A stretch of 64,000 nucleotides of DNA from Amphibacillus marinus (GCF_900110345.1 NZ_FODJ01000002.1:186001-250000), one strand, 5' to 3'. Numbered from the stretch's first letter, positions 10,014 to 19,558 are shown. The notes: generated from the sequence alone by a model not told the origin. Numbers and translations: made by a program.

Positions 10014-10169
10014 TGATATTCTTCCTCTCTTCACCTTTATTTCAAACTGTTTTATAAAGTGAATCTTTAATCAGTGGGGCTTACAATCAGTTATCTGCGA
10101 TAAAAATTATGTTAAATACTTTTGCAACTAGTATAAGCAAGCTATCCGTTCTTATCCTACCCAAGATAG

Positions 10170-10255
10170 GACGTCCAACAACTTGATTAAGAAAGTAATC
10201 CCTTATGCAAAGGGATTCTCTATTCATTATACTGATCAGACGTCCAACAAGTCAA
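10170..10255 (-). promoter_or_regulatory. nucleoside-operon promoter with two GntR-type operator candidates
   Basis: On the minus strand TTGACT (10255-10250) and TATAAT (10231-10226) are 18 bases apart and point at pdp. The 12-mer GACGTCCAACAA (plus-strand reading) occurs twice, at 10239-10250 inside the spacer and at 10170-10181, 69 bp apart and in the same orientation. GACGTC is itself palindromic, so each may be one operator with degenerate outer arms. The neighbouring gntR is the natural candidate repressor (inference). Confidence 0.6.
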
Positions 10256-10283
10256 TCGATACTCACATAGTAAACCAACCTTT

Positions 10284-11009
10284 TTAAAAAATCCTCTTTC
10301 TAAAAACATTAAAGCTCACCTGATCAGATCGAAAGAAATTTAAAGAATACAAAACCGGGTGATCATTAAGGTCATAGTGCGTCTGCTTCAAAATGAGCAG
10401 CGGTGTATCGGGCTCACATTCAAGTATATTAGAAATATCCTCATGATAGCCAACCGTTTTAATATCTGCTTTCGCGTAGCTAATCGTTACACCCGCATCG
10501 GACTGAAGTGCCTCTAGCATGGATTCATTACTTAACCGATAATTTTCAGTCAATAAGGTAGCAGGGATTTTGTCAATACAATACACCAATGGTGCTCCAT
10601 CGGCTAGTCGCAAACGCTTAACAAGAAAAACCTTCTCACTTTGCTCAAGATTAAGCTCAGTACGATCCTCACTATGAGAATCGGCATAGCCTGAGAATAA
10701 CCATTTCGTAGACGGGGCTTTTCCTTCGCGCTTAATCATATCCGTAATACTAAACAGTTCTTCAAGACCTCCAGAAAAGACTGGCTTCTTGTTGACAAAT
10801 GTCCCAATACCATGTTTACGAATAATGATGTTCTCTTCCTCTAATATTCTTAAAGCCTCTCTGAGTGTATTTCTTGATACACGTAGTTGCTTAGCAAAAT
10901 CCATTTCTGAAGGAAGGCGCTGACCGGGCTCAAGCTCACCAGAAGTGATTTTTTCCTTCATCTGCTCAATAACGAATAAATAACGTGGCGCTTGATAATT
11001 ATAGCTCAA
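10284..11009 (-). CDS. GntR/HutC-family regulator with UTRA domain
   Basis: 241-residue transcription factor: winged helix about residues 8-75 (GQRLPSEMDFAKQLRVSRNTLREALRIL, with the recognition helix), then a UTRA effector domain about 95-235. UTRA domains bind sugar phosphates and similar small molecules, so a (deoxy)ribose phosphate is a reasonable ligand guess. Start is a TTG at 11009 behind GAGGGGGCC. It lies upstream of and parallel to the nucleoside operon and has its own promoter, whose start region carries a GTTGGA half-site like those in the pdp promoter, pointing to autoregulation. Confidence 0.85.
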   Translation of the reverse strand: MSYNYQAPRYLFVIEQMKEKITSGELEPGQRLPSEMDFAKQLRVSRNTLREALRILEEENIIIRKHGIGTFVNKKPVFSGGLEELFSITDMIKREGKAPSTKWLFSGYADSHSEDRTELNLEQSEKVFLVKRLRLADGAPLVYCIDKIPATLLTENYRLSNESMLEALQSDAGVTISYAKADIKTVGYHEDISNILECEPDTPLLILKQTHYDLNDHPVLYSLNFFRSDQVSFNVFRKRIF

Positions 11010-11047
11010 TCTTAAGGCCCCCTCTTAAATCGGTTTTGTGTTTACTA

Positions 11048-11081
11048 TCCAACATTATAGCATTAAAAATTAGCAAAACAA
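11048..11081 (-). promoter_or_regulatory. gntR promoter with GTTGGA half-site
   Basis: Minus strand TTGTTT (11081-11076) and TATAAT (11059-11054) with a 16-base spacer. TGTTGGA (11054-11048) directly follows the -10 and matches the core of the two pdp-promoter repeats. Confidence 0.45.
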
Positions 11082-11105
11082 ACTATTGATCATTCTTTGA
11101 AATAG

Positions 11106-11627
11106 TTATCCGATATTGTCCTCAGACCAATAATAATAAATAAAGCTGACTTCTTGCCCATTGATTATCACTTTCTCACCTTTGCTAGACTGGCGTTGAA
11201 AGTTGTGCTTCTCCAGTACTTTTTGAGAGCCAATATTATGCGCTGTTGTTTGTGCCTCCAGTTTGTTAATATTTACACCACTAAGGTCTTTAATTAATAT
11301 GGAAAGTGCCTGAGTCGCTATCCCTCGTCCCGCATATGCTCGTCCAACCCGATAGCCAAGCTGACCACTGCTATTTTCTCGATCAATATCGGTAATGTTT
11401 ATTCGTCCGAGAATGTTACCTTGATCATCCTTAATTAGATAGAAGACAGACAGTTGTTGTTCTTGTTCGTTAACTAATTCCTCTTGAATCGTTTTAAAAC
11501 TCGCAAATTGTTGGTACTGCTCTGGCCTTGGCGGAACCATTTGTTCAAAAAAGGTACTGTTCTCTTGTTCGAATCTGAATAATGCTGGATAATCTGTATC
11601 CGTTAGTTTTGCTAAAAAAATCCCCAT
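11106..11627 (-). CDS. GNAT acetyltransferase (RimJ/RimL type)
   Basis: 173-residue N-acetyltransferase. The acetyl-CoA loop is seen as GYRVGRAYAGRGIATQAL about residues 91-108, followed by NINKLEAQTTAHNIGSQKVLEKHNF, typical of the RimJ/RimL group that acetylates protein N-termini or small amines. The substrate is not predictable. I use the ATG at 11627 (GGAGAT upstream); another ATG at 11642 has no site. It stands alone between the gntR regulator and the amine oxidase gene. Confidence 0.8.
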   Translation of the reverse strand: MGIFLAKLTDTDYPALFRFEQENSTFFEQMVPPRPEQYQQFASFKTIQEELVNEQEQQLSVFYLIKDDQGNILGRINITDIDRENSSGQLGYRVGRAYAGRGIATQALSILIKDLSGVNINKLEAQTTAHNIGSQKVLEKHNFQRQSSKGEKVIINGQEVSFIYYYWSEDNIG

Positions 11628-11737
11628 AACGTTTATCTCCATTCAGCTTTTTCATTGTATTTTAATGAGCCCTAGAATAGGCTTATCTACCTTTTAAAAT
11701 AGACCAGCGCCCTATCCACTTCATCCCCTTATCACAA

Positions 11738-12874
11738 TCAACCATTGACAATAAAGCGATTGATCGAAAACATCGCCAAATCCTGGATGGTTGTCTTATT
11801 AACCATACGATCAGCCAAACTTTCACCGATCCCACTTGCAAACTTAAAGCCGTGACCAGAGAATCCAGCTGCTAGCCAGATATGCGAATGCTCTGGATGA
11901 CAATCAATGACAAAGTCTTCATCCTCTGTCATTGTATATAAGCACGTTTTCCCCTTGATAAGTCGGCCGGCTGCCTCTGGTAACCATGTAGTCAGAAATG
12001 AGCGTAGCTCAGCTTCGTCTGCAGCGCTAAAATCTCGATCAAAGTGATTAGGGTTAACTGGAGTACCATAATCGTGTCGACCCACCTTGACACCACTTCC
12101 ATCAATGCTAGGAAATCCATAGAAAAGACCAGTTTCTGTTTCCGCTGTAAAACCGGGGAAAACAGATGCATCAAACAAAGCTTCGTTTGCTTCAAACCAA
12201 CCAATCATTTGGCGTTTCACCGTCAATTTAACATTAAGATTTAAGGTTTTAAACCATGTAGGTTGCCAAGCACCGGTCGCCAATAACAGCTGCTTACCAG
12301 TAAAGACCTTCCCTCGTGAATACACAATGATATCGTCTTTATTAATTTTAAGATGATCAACGGGATGATTAACTTTCAAATGTGCGCCTGCTTCAATAGC
12401 AAGTGCACGGTATGACCGCAGGGCTTGATCAACATATAGGACTCCAGAGCTTGGCTCAAAACAACCCATATGCTCAGCCTTTGGAAGTCTTAAACCGGCG
12501 AACCTCTGTTTAAGCTGCTCATGATTATACAGTTGCAAAGGCAGGTGATGGTCATGAGCACTGGCCTGGATTTCTTTGATAAAGGACGATTCCGTCTGAG
12601 CAAAGCTTAGCACGCCTGTTTTTTTTAAGATCGGCAGCCTAACCAATTGCTGAAGCTCATCCCAAAGCCCCTGTGAACGAATCGCTAGAGGGGTGTAGCC
12701 TCTTCCTTCTCCATAGGCATGCCTAATTAATCGTGTCTCTCCACCATGGCTCCCTTGCTCGTGTGGCGGATCATACGCGTCTAGCATCAGAACTTGTACA
12801 CCTTTCTGCGTTAAATAATAGCCAGTAGCAAGACCCATTGCACCCGCTCCGACAATGATCACATCATAATTCAT
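11738..12874 (-). CDS. solA: monomeric sarcosine / N-methyl-L-tryptophan oxidase
   Basis: Flavin amine oxidase of the MSOX/MTOX family, 378 residues, that demethylates N-methyl amino acids to give formaldehyde, H2O2 and the free amino acid. FAD-binding GAGAMG lies at residues 9-14; Cys311 in KTCLYTMTEDEDF aligns with the cysteine that holds FAD covalently. The SHGGETRLIRHAYGEG segment is also diagnostic. The sequence fits N-methyltryptophan oxidase slightly better than sarcosine oxidase, but the preferred substrate is not certain. Start ATG after AAGGAGG. No partner gene is adjacent. Confidence 0.88.
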   Translation of the reverse strand: MNYDVIIVGAGAMGLATGYYLTQKGVQVLMLDAYDPPHEQGSHGGETRLIRHAYGEGRGYTPLAIRSQGLWDELQQLVRLPILKKTGVLSFAQTESSFIKEIQASAHDHHLPLQLYNHEQLKQRFAGLRLPKAEHMGCFEPSSGVLYVDQALRSYRALAIEAGAHLKVNHPVDHLKINKDDIIVYSRGKVFTGKQLLLATGAWQPTWFKTLNLNVKLTVKRQMIGWFEANEALFDASVFPGFTAETETGLFYGFPSIDGSGVKVGRHDYGTPVNPNHFDRDFSAADEAELRSFLTTWLPEAAGRLIKGKTCLYTMTEDEDFVIDCHPEHSHIWLAAGFSGHGFKFASGIGESLADRMVNKTTIQDLAMFSINRFIVNG

Positions 12875-13077
12875 CTTTATCCTCCTTACCTACCGCTTCA
12901 TAGTTATACTTAGAAAATAAAAATGAACTAAATTAATTCATTTCATTTTTTTATCATTCAAGTCTATTTTCCCCTTTAAAATAGTATAGCATTATCAATT
13001 GACTTCTTTTATTAAAATGACTAGCATAATAGATAACGCAATGTTCTAAAAAGAGGATTTATCAAGGAGCGAACAAC

Positions 13078-13545
13078 ATGAAAAAACTACTACTTATACT
13101 CAGCGTGCTATTCATTATTGGTTGCCAATCCGCACCTGATGGGCGAACTGCTGAACAAAATCAAGGTAAAGAACATGAAAATGAAGAAAAAACCCAAAAT
13201 CCTATAACTAATGATGAGGGTGAAGAAGAGCGTGAGTCAAACCAAACAGAATCACAACCAGATCAGGATGATGAGCAAGAATCAACTGACAAAACTGATG
13301 ATACTTCTAATGGCGAGATGACTGAAGAGGATGCAATCGCCCGCGTTCGTGACTATTTCGATGCAGAGGTCGGTGCAAGTATTGAGATGAATTACATGGT
13401 CGACAGCGAAGATGAGAATGGTCATTATCTTATTCAAGTGTTTGAAGTTGTTGATCATGGAGAGGGCGAGACACATACAGCTACTTATGGCTGGTATCGT
13501 GTTAATTCCGATACAGGTGAAGTTATTGATATTATGAACGAATAG
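13078..13545 (+). CDS. small acidic lipoprotein
   Basis: 155-residue lipoprotein: MKKLLLILSVLFIIGC signal with lipobox Cys16, then about 60 residues of Glu/Asp/Gln/Ser/Thr-rich linker, then a compact C-terminal region (about 78-155) starting EEDAIARVRDYF and ending TGEVIDIMNE. That region looks PepSY-like, a fold often found in extracellular inhibitory or regulatory modules; this is only a resemblance. Ribosome binding site AAGGAG. Monocistronic, followed by a shared terminator. Confidence 0.7.
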   Translation: MKKLLLILSVLFIIGCQSAPDGRTAEQNQGKEHENEEKTQNPITNDEGEEERESNQTESQPDQDDEQESTDKTDDTSNGEMTEEDAIARVRDYFDAEVGASIEMNYMVDSEDENGHYLIQVFEVVDHGEGETHTATYGWYRVNSDTGEVIDIMNE

Positions 13546-13562
13546 TTTTTAATAATAAGTAA

Positions 13563-13599
13563 ACAACAAGCGGCAGAAATTTATTCTGGCGCTTGTTGT
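13563..13599. terminator. bidirectional terminator
   Basis: Hairpin ACAACAAGCG / CGCTTGTTGT, extended inward by CAGAA/TTCTG, between the lipoprotein gene and convergent pxpA. Confidence 0.75.
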
Positions 13600-13607
13600 A
13601 CATTCTT

Positions 13608-14366
13608 CTAATTACGAATTGGTGCAATTGTTATACCAGCGTTTGTTAGCGCACCTGCTAGTCTGCTTGCCAGCTTAATTGCCTTTGGATGATCACCATG
13701 GAGACAAATCGTGTCAGGGTGAAGCGCTAGCCAGCTTCCATCGATTGCTTGTACTCTGCGCTCCTTAACCATAGTAATTACACGGTCTATAATCACCTGT
13801 TCATCATTAATAAGGGCACCAGCTTCTCTCCTTGGTACAAGGCTACCATCGCGATTATAATGTCGATCAGCAAATACTTCCTGTGCATAGCTTAAGGACA
13901 GCAGCTTAGCAGCCTCAATTAACGCACTATTTGCTAAACCATAAATAATAATCTCCGAATCCACTTCCTTTACACCTTCACAAAGAGCAACAGCTAGCGT
14001 TAGATCTGTTGCAGCCTGATTATAAAGTGCACCATGTGGCTTTATGTGGTGGACCTTGTTATTCTTAGTAAAAGCCATCAAGGCACCCAGCTGATACTTT
14101 AGATCAGCTTTTGCTTCTTCAGGACTGAGCATCATCACTCTGCGACCAAATCCAACGCGATCAGGTAAACCAGGGTGCGCTCCAATCTCGACACCGAGTT
14201 GTTCGGCCAGCCTAACAGTGTTAGCCATCGTAACTGGGTCTCCCGCATGAAAGCCACAAGCAATGTTTGCTGATGAGACAATAGTTAATATAGCTGGGTC
14301 ATCGCCTAAGTGATAACGCCCAAAGCTTTCACCTAAGTCACTATTTAGATCAACTTTTTTTATCAT
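13608..14366 (-). CDS. pxpA: 5-oxoprolinase subunit A (LamB/YcsF)
   Basis: 252-residue LamB/YcsF-family protein, a subunit of the ATP-dependent 5-oxoprolinase PxpABC that opens pyroglutamate to glutamate. N-terminal VDLNSDLGESFGRY, then SSANIACGFHAGDP and HIKPHGALYNQAA are the family's signature metal-binding and active-site segments. Start ATG after GGGGGC; the gene overlaps the end of pxpC by 17 bases, indicating coupling. It is the last gene of pxpB-pxpC-pxpA. 5-Oxoproline forms spontaneously from glutamine, so this is a metabolite-repair function. Confidence 0.95.
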   Translation of the reverse strand: MIKKVDLNSDLGESFGRYHLGDDPAILTIVSSANIACGFHAGDPVTMANTVRLAEQLGVEIGAHPGLPDRVGFGRRVMMLSPEEAKADLKYQLGALMAFTKNNKVHHIKPHGALYNQAATDLTLAVALCEGVKEVDSEIIIYGLANSALIEAAKLLSLSYAQEVFADRHYNRDGSLVPRREAGALINDEQVIIDRVITMVKERRVQAIDGSWLALHPDTICLHGDHPKAIKLASRLAGALTNAGITIAPIRN

Positions 14367-15441
14367 AATTTCTAGCCCCCTTAACGTTACGCATAGATAA
14401 TTTTATCCTTACCCCTTTTTTGTCCTGGTAGGTAAACGCACTAAGCTGTGCCCCCTCGACAACTTCAATTAATTGCTTCACTTGATCAACACACGCCAAG
14501 CCCGCTTTAGGTTTTATAGCGGATTGATTTAATTGCGCTTGTTCTTCTATCAGCAGTTGCGCTTCTTCCACTGTAATTCTGGTAAAGTTAATCGGTACAC
14601 GTTCTGAACATTGAACAAGCTTCGGCAAATCAACTGATGCCACCACCCCAATGACTGGGTAGCCTCCCGTTGTTTGACGATCCATTAATAAAACAATCGG
14701 ATGACCATTAGGCGGGATTTGAATCGCACCACATACAGTTGCTTCTGAAATCATCGTATGCTCATGAGCAAGACGATCATTAGGAGCGATTAAACGATAC
14801 CCCATTCGATCTGCCTGAGCTGAAATATGAAAAGACATCTGTTCAAAATCCGCTAATTTCCCTATTGAAAAATAGTCAAGATCAGCACTGGCAAGATAAC
14901 GGACTCGTAATGGGTGATCCTTATTTAAAGTGTCATGCTTACATGTCAATTCGGGCAAACTTCCGTCCTGTCCACTTTCCCTAATTTGCAGTTGATCCCC
15001 GGGTTGGAGTGCACGTCCCTGATAGCCACCCAACTGATAGCGTATGCTTGTCGATCGACTTCCTAACACAGCGTCAAGTACAAAGCCACCTTGAACGGAT
15101 AAATAAGAAAAGCGGCCATCCACAAGATAACCGATTGCTAACTCATCACCAGCCCGGATTATGATTGATTCATACATTGCAATAGACACATCATTGAGCT
15201 TGGGTTGACAATCTGCCCCAGTAATGGCTATTACCGTAGACTTAGTAAATAAAAAGGTTCCCCCTGTTAACATAATTTCTAGGCAAGCCTCATCTATCGT
15301 ATTCTGAACGAGTCGATTAGCTAACTCTAAAGCTTGTCGATCCATTGCCCCAGCAACTGAGAAACCTAAATGCTGATGGGCGATTCGTCCAAAATCCTGC
15401 ACGGTAATATGTACACCAGATTTAATTACTTTTAAACCCAT
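14350..15441 (-). CDS. pxpC: 5-oxoprolinase subunit C (KipA-like)
   Basis: 363-residue member of the biotin-dependent carboxyltransferase-like family (KipA/PxpC). Conserved parts: TVQDFGR..HQHLGFSVAGAMD at the start, ELTGG/MLTGGTFLF, and DRQTTGGYPVIGVVASVDLP near residue 240. With PxpB it forms the ATP-using part of 5-oxoprolinase; in B. subtilis the homologue KipA also counteracts the KinA inhibitor KipI. The ATG begins immediately after the pxpB stop (TAAATG), with GAAAGG as binding site inside pxpB. Confidence 0.94.
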   Translation of the reverse strand: MGLKVIKSGVHITVQDFGRIAHQHLGFSVAGAMDRQALELANRLVQNTIDEACLEIMLTGGTFLFTKSTVIAITGADCQPKLNDVSIAMYESIIIRAGDELAIGYLVDGRFSYLSVQGGFVLDAVLGSRSTSIRYQLGGYQGRALQPGDQLQIRESGQDGSLPELTCKHDTLNKDHPLRVRYLASADLDYFSIGKLADFEQMSFHISAQADRMGYRLIAPNDRLAHEHTMISEATVCGAIQIPPNGHPIVLLMDRQTTGGYPVIGVVASVDLPKLVQCSERVPINFTRITVEEAQLLIEEQAQLNQSAIKPKAGLACVDQVKQLIEVVEGAQLSAFTYQDKKGVRIKLSMRNVKGARNYDKKS

Positions 15442-16167
15442 TTACCTTTCCTCCCAAACAATTTCACATTGGTACTGATTATGTTTTACCGCGCGAGAAA
15501 TTGTGTGATACTGATTTTTATCAATTGGAATAAAGCGCATGTAATCTCCAGGCTCATATAACATGGGTTGCTCTCGCTCCATTGAAAAAAGCTCGATTGG
15601 GGTTCGACCAATTATGCGCCAGCCTCCTGGTGATTCAACAGGGTATATCCCTGTTTGATGACCAGCGATACCGACAGAGCCAGCTGGGATCTTTACACGC
15701 GGGCTATCTAAGCGTGGCATCGCCAACTGTGGGTCTAGTCCACCCAAGTAAGCAAAACCAGGCAAAAAACCAAGCAAGTAAATTAAATAGTTGGTCTGAC
15801 TATGACGTTTAATGACTTCATCTATTGAAAGTTTATTATAATTCGCAAGCTCCGCTAAATCATAAGCAAAAGCTTTATCGTAACAAACGGGAATCGTAAT
15901 AATCTTTTTGGGCTTAGCTGACGTACTTAAATCAATTTTAAGTAAGGGCTCCACTTGACTTATCAGCTTCGCAAGCTTAATTAGAAGAGGATTGTATACC
16001 ACCGTTATTGTTCTGAACGACGGAATAATTGTCTGTACTCCTATAATTGCTGCCGTTCGTAATCGTGCTGTTAGGTCATGTACCCTGGCATTTAGGGCTG
16101 GGTCAATTTGTGCTTTAAAGCGAATATGGATAGCATGATCTCCTTCAGGATAAATGACCGGTTTCAT
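15442..16167 (-). CDS. pxpB: 5-oxoprolinase subunit B (KipI-like)
   Basis: 241-residue allophanate-hydrolase subunit 1 / KipI-family protein. Landmarks are YLLGFLPGFAYLGGLD and PRVKIPAGSVGIAGHQTGIYP with the conserved His, and PGGWRIIGRTP. It is the first gene of the 5-oxoprolinase operon. The B. subtilis homologue KipI inhibits the sporulation kinase KinA, a second role that cannot be judged here. I choose the ATG at 16167, eight bases from AGAGGGG; the GTG at 16176 overlaps the spacing region. No transporter or LysR/IclR regulator accompanies the set, unlike the longer B. subtilis ycsFGI-kip cluster. Confidence 0.93.
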   Translation of the reverse strand: MKPVIYPEGDHAIHIRFKAQIDPALNARVHDLTARLRTAAIIGVQTIIPSFRTITVVYNPLLIKLAKLISQVEPLLKIDLSTSAKPKKIITIPVCYDKAFAYDLAELANYNKLSIDEVIKRHSQTNYLIYLLGFLPGFAYLGGLDPQLAMPRLDSPRVKIPAGSVGIAGHQTGIYPVESPGGWRIIGRTPIELFSMEREQPMLYEPGDYMRFIPIDKNQYHTISRAVKHNQYQCEIVWEER

Positions 16168-16265
16168 AGACGACACCCCTCTTTTGTTTGGCTTTCACTC
16201 TATTTTACTACAAATCAACAAAAAAACTGGCAAATACTTATCGAGTATCCGCCAGTTCATTTTCT

Positions 16266-17195
16266 TTATCTAATTGTTATAGTAGTAATGGTAAGCTCTG
16301 CTTCATTAACAAGATGAATCGAACGATATTCATAATCCCGGACAACCCCTTCAATTAATTGATAAAAATCTTCAATTGACGCTAAATTATTAGCACGATA
16401 GCTTATTTCGGCTTCCTCCCCTTCAACACTTACATCCTCTATCGTAATATCTGTAGGGATAGCTGAAATAAACAAGTCAGTTTGATTTTCAGTCATAGCT
16501 TCAATAACATCCTCAAACTCACTTTCCGCCGTTATCGTTTGATCGAGCTGGTAAAACGGTACATATACCGCTTGATCAGTATCCGCTTCTGATTCAGTTA
16601 GCCTTGCATAGCCTCGATTATGCTCTATTTCAAGAGGTAGCGATTCAATATTTCCCATTTGTCCATAGTCAATACCAGGTTCGTCATGCACATAAAAAAC
16701 CAGCTCATCTATACCGTACCAAGCACCTAAACGCGTAAGCATTTGATTAAGGTGCAACGATTCTGTTGATGCCAAGCTTGCAAGCATGTGCTCCTCCGAA
16801 AAAACGAGCGTAGCAATAGAATCCTCAACGGTCACCTCTAATAGCTCCTGAAAAGACTGATAACCTGTTTGATCACTTGCTACAAGCGCCCTCATCAATT
16901 GCTCCTCTTGTGAAAGTTCTTCTTCAGTATGCTCTAATGTAACAGTTAAATAATCCTGACCCTGTTCCTCGATCATAACAACATTTATGATTGGTATTAG
17001 CGTTCCTTCACGCATTATTGGTTCATACTCAGGTGCTTGTTCTTCTGGATCATCAGATTCATCCGGCTCTGGAACAGGATCCGTTATCACTTCATCACCT
17101 TGACCATTACCAGGTTCAGACGTGTCTTCATCCTCAGCTGTTCCACAAGCTACCACTAAAAGAGACAATATAAATAATAACAATAGCTTCTTCAT
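16266..17195 (-). CDS. acidic lipoprotein, possible GerMN-like domains
   Basis: 309-residue lipoprotein with signal MKKLLLLFILSLLVVAC and lipobox Cys17, an acidic Asp/Glu/Pro linker to about residue 60, and a folded remainder. The segment around LHLNQMLTRLGAWYGIDELVFYV reads like the end of a GerMN domain (seen in GerM and related cell-envelope proteins), and the second half (about 185-309) may be a further copy of a similar fold. Both assignments are tentative. Start ATG after GGGGGAAC. It stands alone, divergent from the AI-2E family gene. Confidence 0.6.
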   Translation of the reverse strand: MKKLLLLFILSLLVVACGTAEDEDTSEPGNGQGDEVITDPVPEPDESDDPEEQAPEYEPIMREGTLIPIINVVMIEEQGQDYLTVTLEHTEEELSQEEQLMRALVASDQTGYQSFQELLEVTVEDSIATLVFSEEHMLASLASTESLHLNQMLTRLGAWYGIDELVFYVHDEPGIDYGQMGNIESLPLEIEHNRGYARLTESEADTDQAVYVPFYQLDQTITAESEFEDVIEAMTENQTDLFISAIPTDITIEDVSVEGEEAEISYRANNLASIEDFYQLIEGVVRDYEYRSIHLVNEAELTITTITIR

Positions 17196-17351
17196 TATTT
17201 TTGTTCCCCCAATCTACATTATTATGTAATTACCCTATTTTCATTAGATTAAACTGCCAGTTAATCTTCAGCCAATATGGGTTTATAATCTGTTAAAAAA
17301 GGTAATGTTATAGAGAATAACACAGATGCTAACATGGAAGGAATTGATTGA

Positions 17352-18434
17352 ATGACCGAAAACAAAGTTTTTCGCTTTCTTATCTTCGCGATCTTAACAT
17401 TTACTTTAATTTTTTTACTCAGCTTAACGCGCTTTGTTTTCGTACCGATAGGAGCAGTCCTTGCTTCAGTGGCAGTACCACTTATTGGTGCTGGTTTCTT
17501 TTATTACATTACCAAACCATTACTGAATTTACTTGAACGGTTTAAAATCCCACGACTTTTAGCAATATTAATTGTATTTCTCGTGCTTATTGTCGTTATC
17601 TTCTTAAATATATATTTTATAATTCCACCTATTCAGGAACAAATCAATAGCCTAATTCAAAATTGGCCAGCGATCCAAAGCTGGGGTGAGGATTTAATTG
17701 CCATGTGGCGTAATGGGCAAGAATTTATTCCAGCAGGTATTCAGGAAACCATTGATGACTTTATCAACAACCTGGGAAATTACACAGAAAATATTGCGAC
17801 CTCCTTATTTAGCTTCTTAGGTGCGTTTGTTAGCTTTCTGGTTTCATTTGTGCTAATTCCGTTTTTTCTGTTCTTTATGTTGAAGGATAGTGAGTCGTTT
17901 GTCCCTTATGTGACCAGCTTCTTTAGTAAATCCAAAGGTGAAAGCTTAGCGCGTTTACTTAACAATATAAATGATTCTCTTGGTTCATTCATTCAAGCTC
18001 AAGCACTCGTTAGTCTAAGTGTTGGGATCATGCTACTAATTGGCTACTTAATCGTTGGGCTTGATTATGCCTTGATCTTTGCAGTATTTGCGCTGTTTAT
18101 GAATTTTATCCCTTATATTGGCCCTTGGGTCTCGGCTATTCCAGCAGTCATTGTTGGTTTTTTTCAGGATCCGATGGTCGGTGTCTGGACAGCCGTCGTC
18201 ATGATTGTCGCCCAACAGGTTGAAAGTAATTTAATTGAACCTAATATTATGGGGAAGGTTTTGAAAGTCCATCCGTTAACGGTCGTTGTCATTATTCTAG
18301 CAGCCGGAGCAACAGTTGGCTTCGTAGGCCTTATCCTGGCTGTCCCTGCTTATGCTGTTATTAAAACAATTGCCGTCCACTTTTATGAAGAGTATAAAAA
18401 GATGCGACCTGTTGGTAAAAAAAATATCTGGTAA
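17352..18434 (+). CDS. AI-2E family (PerM-like) membrane transporter
   Basis: 360-residue polytopic protein with about eight transmembrane helices: a pair near the N-terminus, a large extracellular loop (about 95-160), then a C-terminal block containing FMNFIPYIGPWVSAIPAVIVG and EPNIMGKVLKVHPLTVVVIILAAGATVGFVGLILAVP, both signatures of the family. Members include E. coli TqsA/PerM and Na+/H+ antiporters of halotolerant Bacilli, so sodium export is as likely as autoinducer-2 traffic. Ribosome binding site AAGGA nine bases before the ATG. Confidence 0.85.
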   Translation: MTENKVFRFLIFAILTFTLIFLLSLTRFVFVPIGAVLASVAVPLIGAGFFYYITKPLLNLLERFKIPRLLAILIVFLVLIVVIFLNIYFIIPPIQEQINSLIQNWPAIQSWGEDLIAMWRNGQEFIPAGIQETIDDFINNLGNYTENIATSLFSFLGAFVSFLVSFVLIPFFLFFMLKDSESFVPYVTSFFSKSKGESLARLLNNINDSLGSFIQAQALVSLSVGIMLLIGYLIVGLDYALIFAVFALFMNFIPYIGPWVSAIPAVIVGFFQDPMVGVWTAVVMIVAQQVESNLIEPNIMGKVLKVHPLTVVVIILAAGATVGFVGLILAVPAYAVIKTIAVHFYEEYKKMRPVGKKNIW

Positions 18435-18438
18435 ACAC

Positions 18439-18478
18439 ACAATAGCGCCCATACTTTTTAAAGTATGGGCGCTATTGT
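18439..18478. terminator. 18-bp perfect-stem hairpin
   Basis: ACAATAGCGCCCATACTT / AAGTATGGGCGCTATTGT with a four-base loop, five bases after the transporter stop codon. One of the longest perfect stems in the window. No U-run follows on either strand; the 200 bases on to aac(3) hold nothing I can recognise. Confidence 0.75.
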
Positions 18479-18685
18479 CATAAGTACTAGCTAAACTCAA
18501 CACGACTAGCTATTAACTCGGACTAACTTGTGCTTTAATCGGCATTCTTAGAAGTAAGAAAAAAATCGAACTTGGCTACATCTTCTGGCTCTTTAGATAG
18601 TACAATTCTTTGAATTGTTTATATGGTTATTTTCTAAGCTTTAAATGCTACTACTAAACGTAACTAATTATTTCTTCTGAAAAAT

Positions 18686-19480
18686 TTACTTGTCCTTTGT
18701 AAAATAGTGTTCAGCAAAGTCAACCGCTTCAACTATTGAGAACAGACGTGATTCAGCTTGACCAATTAACCCCTTGTTAACCTGAGCCATTTGTTCAAAT
18801 TGCTCACCCAATGCTAAGAAGCAATTATCTCGATAAACAATATCGTGGTAGTTCTTCCAAACCTGCTTGCCATTTTCAAGTAGTGCTGCACCTCTTGTTT
18901 CAATTTGGTGTGGTGCACGGTATTCCGCTAAGTGAAAAGCTGTATTTGTTTCATAGGTTGTGCCAATGAACAGCACTTGTGCATCACACTCATAGAGGCG
19001 GGCAAGTGGCGAACCCTCGCCTAGACCATTATTTAATTGATGATTATTAATAATTTGCTCCCGTAATTTGCCCCACGCAGCAAACGATACTGTGGGATGC
19101 GCACTTCTGCGGACTGCAGGATATGTGCGAAATAACTCTGCAATTTTACCCATACCACTTGTTGGTGTTTTAGCTGGATCGTAAGCGGGCATCGTTGCAC
19201 GAATTTCTCTCCACCACTCCTTCGGTACCGGTGGATTTTGCCAATTAGCAGGGTCACTCCAATCGGCACTTTGAGTTGGCATCACGATCGTACCCGTTGA
19301 ACCCACCGCCTCTATTAAAGCGTCAACAACCGCAACGGCTCCCCCGTTTACCCAACCTATCTTAGACAATGAGGCATGGACCAACAGGACACTACCTTTT
19401 CTCACACCAAGCTTGGCAAGATCTCTTTTCAATGATTTCATTGTATAAAGCTGTTTTGATCGCTTAACGATTTCTTCCAA
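18686..19480 (-). CDS. AAC(3)-family aminoglycoside N-acetyltransferase
   Basis: 264-residue member of the Antibiotic_NAT family, which acetylates the 3-amino group of aminoglycosides or related substrates with acetyl-CoA. Seen: [57 protein letters not shown] and [21 protein letters not shown]-like segments as in B. subtilis YokD and FrbF. Many chromosomal members do not confer resistance, so activity on drugs is uncertain. TTG start at 19480 after AGAGGGG; a later ATG (19441) has no site. Divergent from the small GNAT gene. Confidence 0.88.
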   Translation of the reverse strand: MEEIVKRSKQLYTMKSLKRDLAKLGVRKGSVLLVHASLSKIGWVNGGAVAVVDALIEAVGSTGTIVMPTQSADWSDPANWQNPPVPKEWWREIRATMPAYDPAKTPTSGMGKIAELFRTYPAVRRSAHPTVSFAAWGKLREQIINNHQLNNGLGEGSPLARLYECDAQVLFIGTTYETNTAFHLAEYRAPHQIETRGAALLENGKQVWKNYHDIVYRDNCFLALGEQFEQMAQVNKGLIGQAESRLFSIVEAVDFAEHYFTKDK

Positions 19481-19558
19481 AAATATCAGCCCCTCTCACT
19501 AGTGTTTATGATAAACTAATTTTAGCATGAAGCAAATCTAGTTAAGAAGGTGCGCGCA

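Noticed and set aside
10197-10217. AATCCCTT/AAGGGATT hairpin as a riboswitch or terminator of gntR
   Set aside because: Lies after the pdp promoter with no U-run; I see no known riboswitch core, so it is noted only as a leader hairpin.
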